From DATJLY01 sp963729295 (GTDB lineage Bacteria; Pseudomonadota; Alphaproteobacteria; ATCC43930; CGMCC-115725): 64,000 nt of DNA. The number at the start of each line of letters is the position of its first letter. Positions within the stretch are counted from its first letter, which is position 1. The DNA is taken from the NCBI GenBank assembly GCA_963729295.1, contig CAVSNJ010000020.1, forward strand, positions 248,001 to 312,000, read 5' to 3'. The position numbers and the translations under genes were made by a program. Positions 45,467 through 52,894 of the stretch are shown one piece after another. The notes under the pieces were generated by a model. The model worked only from the letters and a program-made list of their open reading frames with translations, was not told the origin of the DNA and did no database searches.

Positions 45467-47371
45467 TCAGAAGCCGAACATGTGATCGAGGCTGAACGAC
45501 CCGCCCGCGCCCAAAAGCCCGTGATAGCCGAACAGCCGGCAGGTCTGATCGCGCACGATGATATAGGCATCCTCGCCCGCGCGCGCACGGGTGCCTTCAT
45601 CGAACGTCTCGCGATAGCGGACGAGGCGCGAGCCCGAGCACGGGATCGCGAGCGCAACACGCGCGATTTCGGCGCCGGTCCCGTCGTGCAGCACCAGGTC
45701 GGTCCGGCTCGTGCCGTGCCACGGCGTCGAGGCGGGATAGATCAGGTGGCAGATCGTGTCGTGGCCGAGGGATCCGAGCCGCAGGAAGAGTCGCGTCGAA
45801 AGCCCCGGCGCGCGGCCGGAATAGGATTGCGGCTCGCCGCGATAGGTCAGCACGGTGTTGAACACGTGCGCGCCGAAGCTCGTCTCGGCCTCGTGCCCGC
45901 TCGCGCGATGCTGATAGCGGAACAGCGCGTGCAGCCACCCGTCGCCCTCGCCGCCGGCGCCGAAATCGTAGCTGAGCTCGAGATGGCCGTAGCCACCCGG
46001 CAGATCGGCGCCGTTCAAGATCTCGTCCACATCACACGCCAGCGCATGGGCGCGCGGCAGCAGCCCGAGGAATTTGCGCGCCGCCTCGCGCCCGTCGCGG
46101 TCGTAGATCGCGAGCGCCACCGGAAGATCCTGCTGCGTCGTCGCCATCGGCGTCGGCAGCGCGATGGTGCGGAACTCGCCGCGCGGCAGCACCGGCGCCG
46201 GCAGGAGATAGCCCTTGCCCAGGAGATTGCCGAGCTCGGCGAGCTTCGCGTCCGGGCGCAGGTCGGTGCGCTCGACATTGACGTGCGCGATGCGCCGGCG
46301 CGCGCCCTTCGTCACCTCGTAGCGCGGCCGCACGAAATATTTCCCGGCGCGCACCTCGATCTGCCGCGGCCAGCGCGCGCCCGGCAGGATCGATGCGACA
46401 TCGACCGCGCAGGTCGCATAGGGGCCGATCGCGCGCGCCAGAGGCGCAACGTGCGCGTCGCCCATGAGGCCGAGGCCAACCGCGCCCGCCGGAATGGCGC
46501 AAGGCTGGCTGTTCTGCACCCACAGCGTGACGCTCTCGCCATCGGCTGGCGCCGGCAGCCCGGCGTAGAAATCGGCCGGCCACGCATTGGCGTCGTGCGT
46601 CGCCGAAAGCGTCGGGTTGTTCGCGTCGCCCTCGATGTCGAGCGCGTATTTCACCACGTCGTGGCCCTTGGCGCCGATCACGTGCAGGAAGAGCTGCCCG
46701 GTGAATGCGGGCAGGCCGAAGCGCCGCCGCACCGCGCCGCTGTCGATGGCGATAGCGCCCATCCCCGGCGCCAGTTCCTCGCGCCATTCCGCAATAGCTG
46801 AGCCGGCGCCATCGTAGAGAAGGCACCACAGCGCCGCCGCGGGCGCGCCATAGCCGGTCCAGTAATTCGCCGTGACGAGCCGGGTCGAAAGCCCGTCCGC
46901 CTCGCGGAAGAAGGCGAAATTGGTCGCGAAATTCAGCGGATCGAGATAGCGCGCGCGATTGCCGAGGAGCTCGTCCGGGATGCGCAGCGCGTCGAGCGAC
47001 AGCGCTTCGGCGCCCGCCGGCACGAGATGGCGGATATGGTCGATGAGCCGACCCGCGTCGAACGCGATCGTCAGCACGAACTTGGCGCGGCAATCGCGCA
47101 GCTCCGTCACGGGCTGCGCCGGATGTCCCAGCACCGCGCGGCCGACATGGCTCACATCCTGGACGAAGCTGCCGGCAAGCGTGAACCCGCGCAGATCGTA
47201 GAGCTCGGCAAGCGCGTCGGCCTGGCCGTCGGGATCGTAGATCGCGACCGCCGCGTCGCCCAACCGACGCCGCAGCTCGGGCCAGCGCCGCGCCGCGAGC
47301 GGATGCGTCACCGCCTTGAAAAACGCGTTACCGCCGCTTGTATTGCTGAACGTCTCGATTCGGAGAGCCAT
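45467..47371 (-). CDS. hypothetical protein with internal beta-type repeats
   Basis: 634 residues from ATG 47371 (the in-frame GGVV extension to 47386 is 5 residues). No signal peptide or membrane span. Four similar ~32-residue units are visible: near residues 41-72 (VAIYDPDGQADALAELYDL), 181-211 (WCLLYDGAGSAIAEWREEL), 419-451 (LAIYDRDGREAARKFLGLL), and 559-589 (LVLHDGTGAEIARVALAIP), each with hh-h-D-x2-G-x3-A pattern. The rest is strand-rich. I do not recognise a family. Sits immediately 5' of trxB with a 6-base gap, so possibly one transcript. Confidence 0.75.
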   Translation of the reverse strand: MALRIETFSNTSGGNAFFKAVTHPLAARRWPELRRRLGDAAVAIYDPDGQADALAELYDLRGFTLAGSFVQDVSHVGRAVLGHPAQPVTELRDCRAKFVLTIAFDAGRLIDHIRHLVPAGAEALSLDALRIPDELLGNRARYLDPLNFATNFAFFREADGLSTRLVTANYWTGYGAPAAALWCLLYDGAGSAIAEWREELAPGMGAIAIDSGAVRRRFGLPAFTGQLFLHVIGAKGHDVVKYALDIEGDANNPTLSATHDANAWPADFYAGLPAPADGESVTLWVQNSQPCAIPAGAVGLGLMGDAHVAPLARAIGPYATCAVDVASILPGARWPRQIEVRAGKYFVRPRYEVTKGARRRIAHVNVERTDLRPDAKLAELGNLLGKGYLLPAPVLPRGEFRTIALPTPMATTQQDLPVALAIYDRDGREAARKFLGLLPRAHALACDVDEILNGADLPGGYGHLELSYDFGAGGEGDGWLHALFRYQHRASGHEAETSFGAHVFNTVLTYRGEPQSYSGRAPGLSTRLFLRLGSLGHDTICHLIYPASTPWHGTSRTDLVLHDGTGAEIARVALAIPCSGSRLVRYRETFDEGTRARAGEDAYIIVRDQTCRLFGYHGLLGAGGSFSLDHMFGF

Positions 47372-47602
47372 CACAACCCCGCCCATGACTTAGCAGCCTT
47401 TGCCGCGCTTGTCATTGCACTGCGGCACGGGCGCCGCACCATCCGCTGGACACTGGCCGCTTGACGATTGTACGTAATTATAATACATTCTGCGCGGACG
47501 GAATGGCGCCCGTCTTGGCCCAAGCGATCACACGAGGATGGAAACTACAGGCTGATGTACGTACTTTACGGTCGACGCAAACCCCTGTACGACTTCGCGT
47601 AC

Positions 47603-47864
47603 CGAAGCCAATTCCGCGGAACGAACCCAATTCCTGCGGCTGCGGCATTTCGCCGAACGAACCCAATTACCCGCGGACGGCGATTCGACAGAACGAAGCC
47701 AATTTTCGCGAGGCCCCACCTCTCCATCGACCGCATGCGGTCGATCCTCTCCGCCCCACTGGGGCGGAGAGGGTGCGAGCGAAGCGAGCGGGTAAGGTGG
47801 GGCGATTCGACAGAACGACGCCAATTCCGCAGAACGAACCCAATTCTGCGGAACGAAGCCAATT
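47603..47864. repeat. cluster of seven CGAA(C/G)CCAATT units
   Basis: Copies at 47603, 47622, 47658, 47694, 47816, 47835 and 47854: CGAACCCAATT (three), CGAAGCCAATT (three), CGACGCCAATT (one). Spacings are 19, 36, 36, 122, 19 and 19 bases, and flanking GCGG, GCAGAA and TTCGACAGAA are partly conserved, so the unit is about 18-19 bp. The 122-base gap holds a compound palindrome. Translation of this region yields NEPN/RTNPI-like peptides in several frames, as repeats would. Confidence 0.85.
47714..47802. repeat. compound palindromic repeat, copy 2, inserted in the repeat cluster
   Basis: Outer arms CCCCACCT (47714-47721) and AGGTGGGG (47795-47802) are inverted repeats. Inside, ATCGACCGCATGCGGTCGAT (47726-47745) is a perfect palindrome, and CCTCTCCGCCCC-ACT-GGGGCGGAGAGG (47746-47772) a perfect 12-bp stem. 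The GTGCGAGCGAAGCGAGCGGGT segment matches the element at 20228-20363. Flanked by 16-bp direct repeats CGATTCGACAGAACGA at 47681 and 47803. Confidence 0.75.
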
Positions 47865-47939
47865 TGCCGGGCCGCACCCTTGGCGTTAAGAGGCGCGCGG
47901 CCACGCAGTAGTCTGTGACGAGACAGGGTTGTTGAAGTC

Positions 47940-49436
47940 ATGACCGATCCGCAGGCGACCGCGGGCGGCGCGCCGCGCGCCGCTTCCGAGGAGGAGCGCT
48001 ACTGGCGTTCTGCGCTCCATGCCGTCTTCGCGGTGACGGCGCTGCGCCTCGTGTGGCTCGCGCTCGGCCGGGCCGATCTCTACCCCGACGAGGCGCAGTA
48101 CTGGTGGTGGTCGACCCATCTCGCGTTCGGCTACTACTCGAAGCCGCCGGCCGTGGCCTGGCTCATCGCGTTGTCGACCACTGTGTTCGGCGACAGCGAG
48201 GTGGCGGTGCGGCTTGCGGCGCCCCTCCTCCATTTCGCGGCCGCGCTCGCCGTCTTCGCGCTCGCCCACCGGCTTTACAACGCGCGCGTGGCGGCGTGGT
48301 CGGCGGTCGTCTATGCGACCTTGCCGGGCGTCTCCGCCTCGGCCGTCATCATGTCGACCGACGCGCCACTGCTCCTGTGCTGGACCCTGGCGCTCCTCTT
48401 CTTCCTGCGCGCGCGCGAGGAAGGCGGGCGCTGGTGGGTCATGCTCGGCGTCGCCGCGGGGATCGGCCTGCTGTCGAAATACGCCATGGCCTATTGGCTT
48501 GTCTCGGCGCTGCTCTTCCTCTTGGCCTATCGCGCCGAGCGCCGGCACGTGCCGGCGTTCCTCGGCGCGACCGCGCTCGCTCTCCTCATCTATGCGCCCA
48601 ATTTCATCTGGAATCTCACGCATGGCTTGGCGAGCTATCGCCACACGGCCGACAACGCCGCGTTCCACGGGCTCGTGTTCCATCCCGGTCCTTTCCTCCT
48701 GTTCTTCGGCTCGCAGTTCGGCGTGTTCGGGCCGCTCCTGTTCGCGGCGCTCCTCGTGCTGACGGCGCTCGGGCGCAGGACGTTTTCCGATCCGCGCGCG
48801 GCCCTCCTCGCCTTCTTCACCTGGCCCGCGCTCATTTTGATGTTCGTCGTGAGCTTTCTGTCGCGGGCCGAGCCTAACTGGGCGGCGCCCGTCTATGTCG
48901 CGGCGACGGTGCTGGTGGTGGCGTCGCTCCTGGAGCGCGGCTGGCGCTCTCTTCTCGCCGCATCCATCGCGCTCCACGTCGCGGCGGCGGTCGTGCTGTT
49001 CGAAGCGGGTGATACCGCGCGCGCGCTCCACATGAGCCTGCCGTCGCGCTTCGATCCGCTCCATCGCCTCCATGGCTATCGCCGTCTCGGCGAGACGATC
49101 GGCACAATGCTGGCGGAACATCCGGGCGCCGTGCTCATCGGCAACGACCGCGAGACCATGGCCGAGTTGCTCTACTACGTCGCACCCCACCCGCAGAAAT
49201 TCCTCAAGTGGAACGGCGACGACAACCTGCCGCACGACGGCTTCGACCTCGCGGCGACGCCCGACGCATTCATCGGCCAGAACGCGCTCGTGGTGAGCCC
49301 CGATCCCGACATCGCGCGCATCGTCACGCGCTTCGCCACGGCGGGGCCGGTGCAGCACGTCATCATTCCCTTGGGCGGCGGCGACAGCCGCAGCTACGTC
49401 GTGCGCTATCTCGAGGGCTTCAAAGGCTATCGCTGA
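47940..49436 (+). CDS. glycosyltransferase family 39 (ArnT-like) protein
   Basis: 498-residue polytopic protein. The N-terminal catalytic loop LGRADLYPDEAQYWWWSTHLAFGYYSKPPAVAWL has the acidic D-E-A-x-Y motif of PMT_2/ArnT-type transferases, which use polyprenyl-phosphate sugars and act on the periplasmic face, for example moving 4-amino-arabinose or another sugar onto lipid A. About eleven hydrophobic segments follow and a C-terminal periplasmic domain. Overlaps the convergent PAP2 gene by 10 bases. Acceptor is inferred. Confidence 0.87.
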   Translation: MTDPQATAGGAPRAASEEERYWRSALHAVFAVTALRLVWLALGRADLYPDEAQYWWWSTHLAFGYYSKPPAVAWLIALSTTVFGDSEVAVRLAAPLLHFAAALAVFALAHRLYNARVAAWSAVVYATLPGVSASAVIMSTDAPLLLCWTLALLFFLRAREEGGRWWVMLGVAAGIGLLSKYAMAYWLVSALLFLLAYRAERRHVPAFLGATALALLIYAPNFIWNLTHGLASYRHTADNAAFHGLVFHPGPFLLFFGSQFGVFGPLLFAALLVLTALGRRTFSDPRAALLAFFTWPALILMFVVSFLSRAEPNWAAPVYVAATVLVVASLLERGWRSLLAASIALHVAAAVVLFEAGDTARALHMSLPSRFDPLHRLHGYRRLGETIGTMLAEHPGAVLIGNDRETMAELLYYVAPHPQKFLKWNGDDNLPHDGFDLAATPDAFIGQNALVVSPDPDIARIVTRFATAGPVQHVIIPLGGGDSRSYVVRYLEGFKGYR

Positions 49437-50767
49437 GCCGCGAGCGCGATGCCCGCGCGCCGGAAGAGAGCGGCCGTCACCCACGCCGCCGTCCCGGCGA
49501 GGAACGCGCCGGCGAGAACGTCGCTCACGTAATGCAAATCGAGCACCACTCGGCTCGCCATGACGAGGAGCGCCGCGGCGGCGTAGAGCGGCCACAGCCG
49601 CCGCTCGATCACGTAGACGGCGGCGGCGACGCTGACGATCGTGATGGCGTGGCCCGAGGGAAAGGACCAATAGGCCGCATGCGCGCCGTGCCAGGTGAAG
49701 CCGAAGATGCCGTCATCGAGAAAGAGGCGCGGCCGGGCGCGCCCGAACACGGGCTTCAGGATGTCGCCGACGAGACCCGCGCCGGCGATCGTCGCGAACA
49801 GGAACGCCGCGCGCCAGGCGTGGCGCACATGCCGCTCTTTCCGCGCGGGATCGATGGTGCGCCGCGCCGCCAGCGCATAACCCAACGCCAGCAGCGCGGC
49901 GATGACGAGATAATCGGTCGAGACGCCGAACTGGGTGATGAAGGCGAAGACGGCGTCCGCGCGCGGCGCGATGTGCGCGAAGCTCTGTGCGGCCGGACGG
50001 TCGAGCCAGGCATAGGACGCGGCAACCGCCGCCGCATCGAGCACGAGCAGCACAAGGAAGCGCTGCAATTGCGGCGGCGGATGGCGCAGCGCGCGCGCGA
50101 GCGCCGCAAGCCCGTCGTCGACGACGATCCAGCGATGCAGGAGCCACGTCGTCGCGACGGTGAGGAAGCCCGACGCGATCACGTCGGAGAGAAAGTGCCC
50201 GCCCTGCGCGATGCGCACCAATCCTATAACGGCGCCGAGGCCGATCGCGCCCGCGACCGCGGCGCGGCGCGGCCGCGGTGCCGCGATGAGAAACCCGGCC
50301 GCGACCAGCACGAAGCCGTTCGAGGGATCCCCGGCCGGGAACGAGCAGTTGCGCTGGCACTGGTCGCTCGGCACGAAGGGCGGCGAGAACCGCGCGGCGC
50401 CGCCGAACTCGCTCACCTGCTCCGGCCGGGCGCGGCCCCAATGGTCCTTGAAGATCGTGTTGACGACGAGCCCCGGCCCGAGTGCGAGCGCGAGCACGAG
50501 AAACGCGCCCGCACGCCAGTCGAGGCCTCGCCACGGCTTTCGCGCGCCCGCCGCGATGAGCGCAAACCCTGCGAGCGCGATGAGACCGGCGAGCACCGGC
50601 ATCGCGTTCCGCACCAGCACGAACGGCAGCCACTCGGCCAGGAAGAAGCCGCGGCCGGGAGCATAGAACAAGCCGCTCGCCCACAGATCGATCGCGGGCA
50701 GCAAAATCGTCCCGCCGCAGAGGATGAGAAACGCCGCGAGGAACAGCGCGATGCGCGCGGGCTTCAT
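49427..50767 (-). CDS. tandem PAP2 phosphatase (two PAP2 domains)
   Basis: 446 residues. Two PAP2 units lie in one chain. The second (about 338-416) is canonical: KPVFGRARP, SFPSGH, and SRVVLDLHYVSD. The first (about 107-195) has KDHWGRARP and RIAQGGHFLSD but CSFPAGD instead of PSGH, the His being replaced, so it may be inactive or specialised like LpxE-type phosphatases. Hydrophobic segments embed both in the inner membrane. PAP2 enzymes dephosphorylate lipids such as undecaprenyl pyrophosphate or lipid A. Start at ATG 50767 overlaps the ELM1 stop (ATGA), so co-translated with it. Confidence 0.88.
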   Translation of the reverse strand: MKPARIALFLAAFLILCGGTILLPAIDLWASGLFYAPGRGFFLAEWLPFVLVRNAMPVLAGLIALAGFALIAAGARKPWRGLDWRAGAFLVLALALGPGLVVNTIFKDHWGRARPEQVSEFGGAARFSPPFVPSDQCQRNCSFPAGDPSNGFVLVAAGFLIAAPRPRRAAVAGAIGLGAVIGLVRIAQGGHFLSDVIASGFLTVATTWLLHRWIVVDDGLAALARALRHPPPQLQRFLVLLVLDAAAVAASYAWLDRPAAQSFAHIAPRADAVFAFITQFGVSTDYLVIAALLALGYALAARRTIDPARKERHVRHAWRAAFLFATIAGAGLVGDILKPVFGRARPRLFLDDGIFGFTWHGAHAAYWSFPSGHAITIVSVAAAVYVIERRLWPLYAAAALLVMASRVVLDLHYVSDVLAGAFLAGTAAWVTAALFRRAGIALAAQR

Positions 50768-51744
50768 GCCACGTCGGCAACGCGCTGGGCGAGCCGCGCG
50801 CGGATCAGGCCAGCCGCGCGCGCGGCTTCGTCGGGCGGGCGATAGCTCCACTGCTCGATCGCGCCGCGGAACGGCCGGGTGATGCCGGCCTCCTCCATCG
50901 CGCGGTGGAAGCGCGCGAATTTGCTCGAGCCGCCGTCGAGTGCCACGACATGCACCGGCTTTCCCGTGGCCGCCGCCTCGCTCACCATGTTGACGGAATC
51001 GGCCGTGACGACGATCGCGTCGGCGAGGCCGAGCATGCCGAAATAGGGGTTCTCGCCCTCGCCGTCCCAGATGAAGGCGGGCAGGCCCGCGAGCCGCGCC
51101 TTCAACTCGGCGAGTGCCGCCGCCGCCGTGCGGCGCGACGGCGTGATCGCGAGCCCCATCCCCGCCGCGGCGAGCGCGGCCAGCGCCGTGGCAAGCGCGG
51201 TGAACCGCTCCCGCGTCAGACGATAGGCGCGGTTGTCGCCGCCGATCAGCACCGCCACCAGCGGCCGCGGCAGGTGCGCGAAGAGCGGGCCGAAGCGGCG
51301 CGCGCCGTCGGCGAGCCGCGCCGCGGTCACGCGATGCACGGCGCCCAGCGTGGTGACGACATTCGCGCCCCGCGCCGGATCGTGACTCGGCGCGACCACG
51401 AGGTCGGCGCTGCTCCGGGCGTAGCGCGGGTCCTGGATCTGCACCCAGAAGGTGCGGCCGGCGCTTGCCTGCTTCACGGCGAGCGCCGGGGCGACCGCGT
51501 TCCGCCCGCACGCAATCATGAGATCGGGCCAGGGCGGCTCGAGCCGGTCGCCATCCGATCCGGGGGCGGCGAGCGGCTGGAACCACAGCGCCGGGACGAG
51601 GTGGCGCCACGGTGCGCGGATCGAAAGCCGCTTCTCGACGAACGGCCAGCCGACCGCCTCGGCGAGCCCGAGAACCTGGCTCGCCATGCCGATCTTGCCG
51701 TCGTGGATCGCCCAGACGCTCGGCGGGACCGCTGCTAACCCCAT
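50764..51744 (-). CDS. ELM1/GtrOC1-family protein
   Basis: 326 residues. The family (mitochondrial fission ELM1, DUF1022) has a GT-B-like nucleotide-sugar fold. Visible: GLAAVPPSVWAIHDGKIGM, PWPDLMIACGRNAVAPALAV, WVQIQDPRYARSSADLVVAPSHD, VAVLIGGDNRAYRLTRERF, and VTADSVNMVSEAAATGKPVHVVALDGGSSKF, the last with a UDP-sugar-type binding turn. Upstream partner of the tandem PAP2 gene with overlapping stop/start. Bacterial members commonly accompany lipid-A or polysaccharide genes; role not proven. Confidence 0.83.
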   Translation of the reverse strand: MGLAAVPPSVWAIHDGKIGMASQVLGLAEAVGWPFVEKRLSIRAPWRHLVPALWFQPLAAPGSDGDRLEPPWPDLMIACGRNAVAPALAVKQASAGRTFWVQIQDPRYARSSADLVVAPSHDPARGANVVTTLGAVHRVTAARLADGARRFGPLFAHLPRPLVAVLIGGDNRAYRLTRERFTALATALAALAAAGMGLAITPSRRTAAAALAELKARLAGLPAFIWDGEGENPYFGMLGLADAIVVTADSVNMVSEAAATGKPVHVVALDGGSSKFARFHRAMEEAGITRPFRGAIEQWSYRPPDEAARAAGLIRARLAQRVADVA

Positions 51745-51875
51745 GGACTTTCTACATCATGTCGCGCGCGGCGGGCGTGCGCCAGCCGGTTGCAATATAA
51801 TTACCGGTCGCTAGGATGAGCAACATTCGGTCGCGTGGCGCGGCCGGCTCGCCCAAAACCAGGTCGGAGGCTTCG

Positions 51876-52361
51876 ATGCGGCGCATCAAGCTCGACAAAA
51901 TCGATCGCCGCATCCTTCGCGACCTTCAGGCGAACGGTCGCATCACCAATGTCGAACTGGCCCGACGCGCCGGCATCTCCGCGCCGCCCTGCCTGCGGCG
52001 GGTGCGGGCGCTCGAGGAGGCCGGCTTCATCCGCGGCTACCACGCCGACGTGAACCCCGAGGCGCTGGGCTTCGGCGTCACGGTCTTCGCGCAGGTCGGG
52101 CTGTCGAGCCAGGCCGAGCCCGATCTCAAGGCGTTCGAAGCGCTCACCTCCGGCTGGCCCGAGGTGCGCGAGGCGCACATGCTGGCCGGCGAGACCGACT
52201 TCCTCCTGAAGATCGTGGCGACCGATTGGGACACCTATCAGCGTTTTCTCACGACCAGGCTGACGGCCGCGCCCAATGTCGCCCACGTCCGGTCTTCGCT
52301 CGCCATCCGCCCGTCGAAATACGAGCCTGGCGTGCCGATCGAGGTCGACGGAAACGTCTAG
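51876..52361 (+). CDS. Lrp/AsnC family transcriptional regulator
   Basis: 161 residues from ATG 51876, supported by TCGGAGG at 51864-51870. N-terminal HTH (LDKIDRRILRDLQANGRITNVELARRAGISAPPCLRRVRALEEAGFIRGY) and the RAM effector domain (AEPDLKAFEALTSGWPEVREAHMLAGETDFLLKIV). Amino-acid-responsive regulators; target genes unknown. Divergent from the ELM1 gene with a 131-base gap, convergent with greA (4-base overlap). Confidence 0.93.
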   Translation: MRRIKLDKIDRRILRDLQANGRITNVELARRAGISAPPCLRRVRALEEAGFIRGYHADVNPEALGFGVTVFAQVGLSSQAEPDLKAFEALTSGWPEVREAHMLAGETDFLLKIVATDWDTYQRFLTTRLTAAPNVAHVRSSLAIRPSKYEPGVPIEVDGNV

Positions 52362-52834
52362 CGGAAGCGGACCTTGATCACTTCGTAGGAGCGCGCGCCG
52401 CCGCGCGGCGTCGATACTTCGACGGTGTCGCCGATGCTCTTGCCGATGAGCGCGCGCGCCAAGGGCGAGGTGACCGAGAGCCGGCCCTTGCTGATGTCGG
52501 CCTCGTCCTCGCCGACGATCTGGTAGGCGGCTTCCTCGTCCGTCTCCTCGTCGGCGAGCGTCACGGTCGCGCCGAACTTCACCGTCTTGCCCGACAGCTT
52601 CGAGACGTCGATGACCTCGGCCCGGGCGATCTTGTCCTCGAGCTCGAGCACCCGCCCCTCGACGAAGCTCTGCCGCTCGCGGGCCGCCAAGTATTCCCCG
52701 TTCTCCGAGATGTCGCCGTGCGAGCGCGCTTCCGCGATCTGCTTGATGATGGACGGGCGGTCGACCGATTTGAGTCGCTTGAGCTCGTCCTGGAGGCGGT
52801 TGAAGCCGGCCATTGTCATGGGAATCTTGGTCAT
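52358..52834 (-). CDS. greA: transcription elongation factor GreA
   Basis: 158 residues, normal length. N-terminal coiled-coil MTKIPMTMAGFNRLQDELKRL and DRPSIIKQIAEARSHGDISENGEYLAARERQ with the tip acidic residues (D-x2-E) that stimulate RNA polymerase transcript cleavage; C-terminal globular domain IVGEDEADISKGRLSVTSPLARALIGK. Third gene of carA-carB-greA on this strand. Confidence 0.97.
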   Translation of the reverse strand: MTKIPMTMAGFNRLQDELKRLKSVDRPSIIKQIAEARSHGDISENGEYLAARERQSFVEGRVLELEDKIARAEVIDVSKLSGKTVKFGATVTLADEETDEEAAYQIVGEDEADISKGRLSVTSPLARALIGKSIGDTVEVSTPRGGARSYEVIKVRFR

Positions 52835-52894
52835 GACAGATAAACAGCCACCTCTCGCTGCGTCGCTTCTGCCAAGGGGATCAAGCCGCCCCGC

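Noticed and set aside
47603..47864. CRISPR array
   Set aside because: Units are 11 conserved bases with 18-19 bp period and no unique 30-40 bp spacers; no cas genes nearby.
47461..47911. Overlapping frames yielding NEPN/RTNPI-type peptides
   Set aside because: Produced by the CGAACCCAATT repeat; several frames equally open and no ribosome site.
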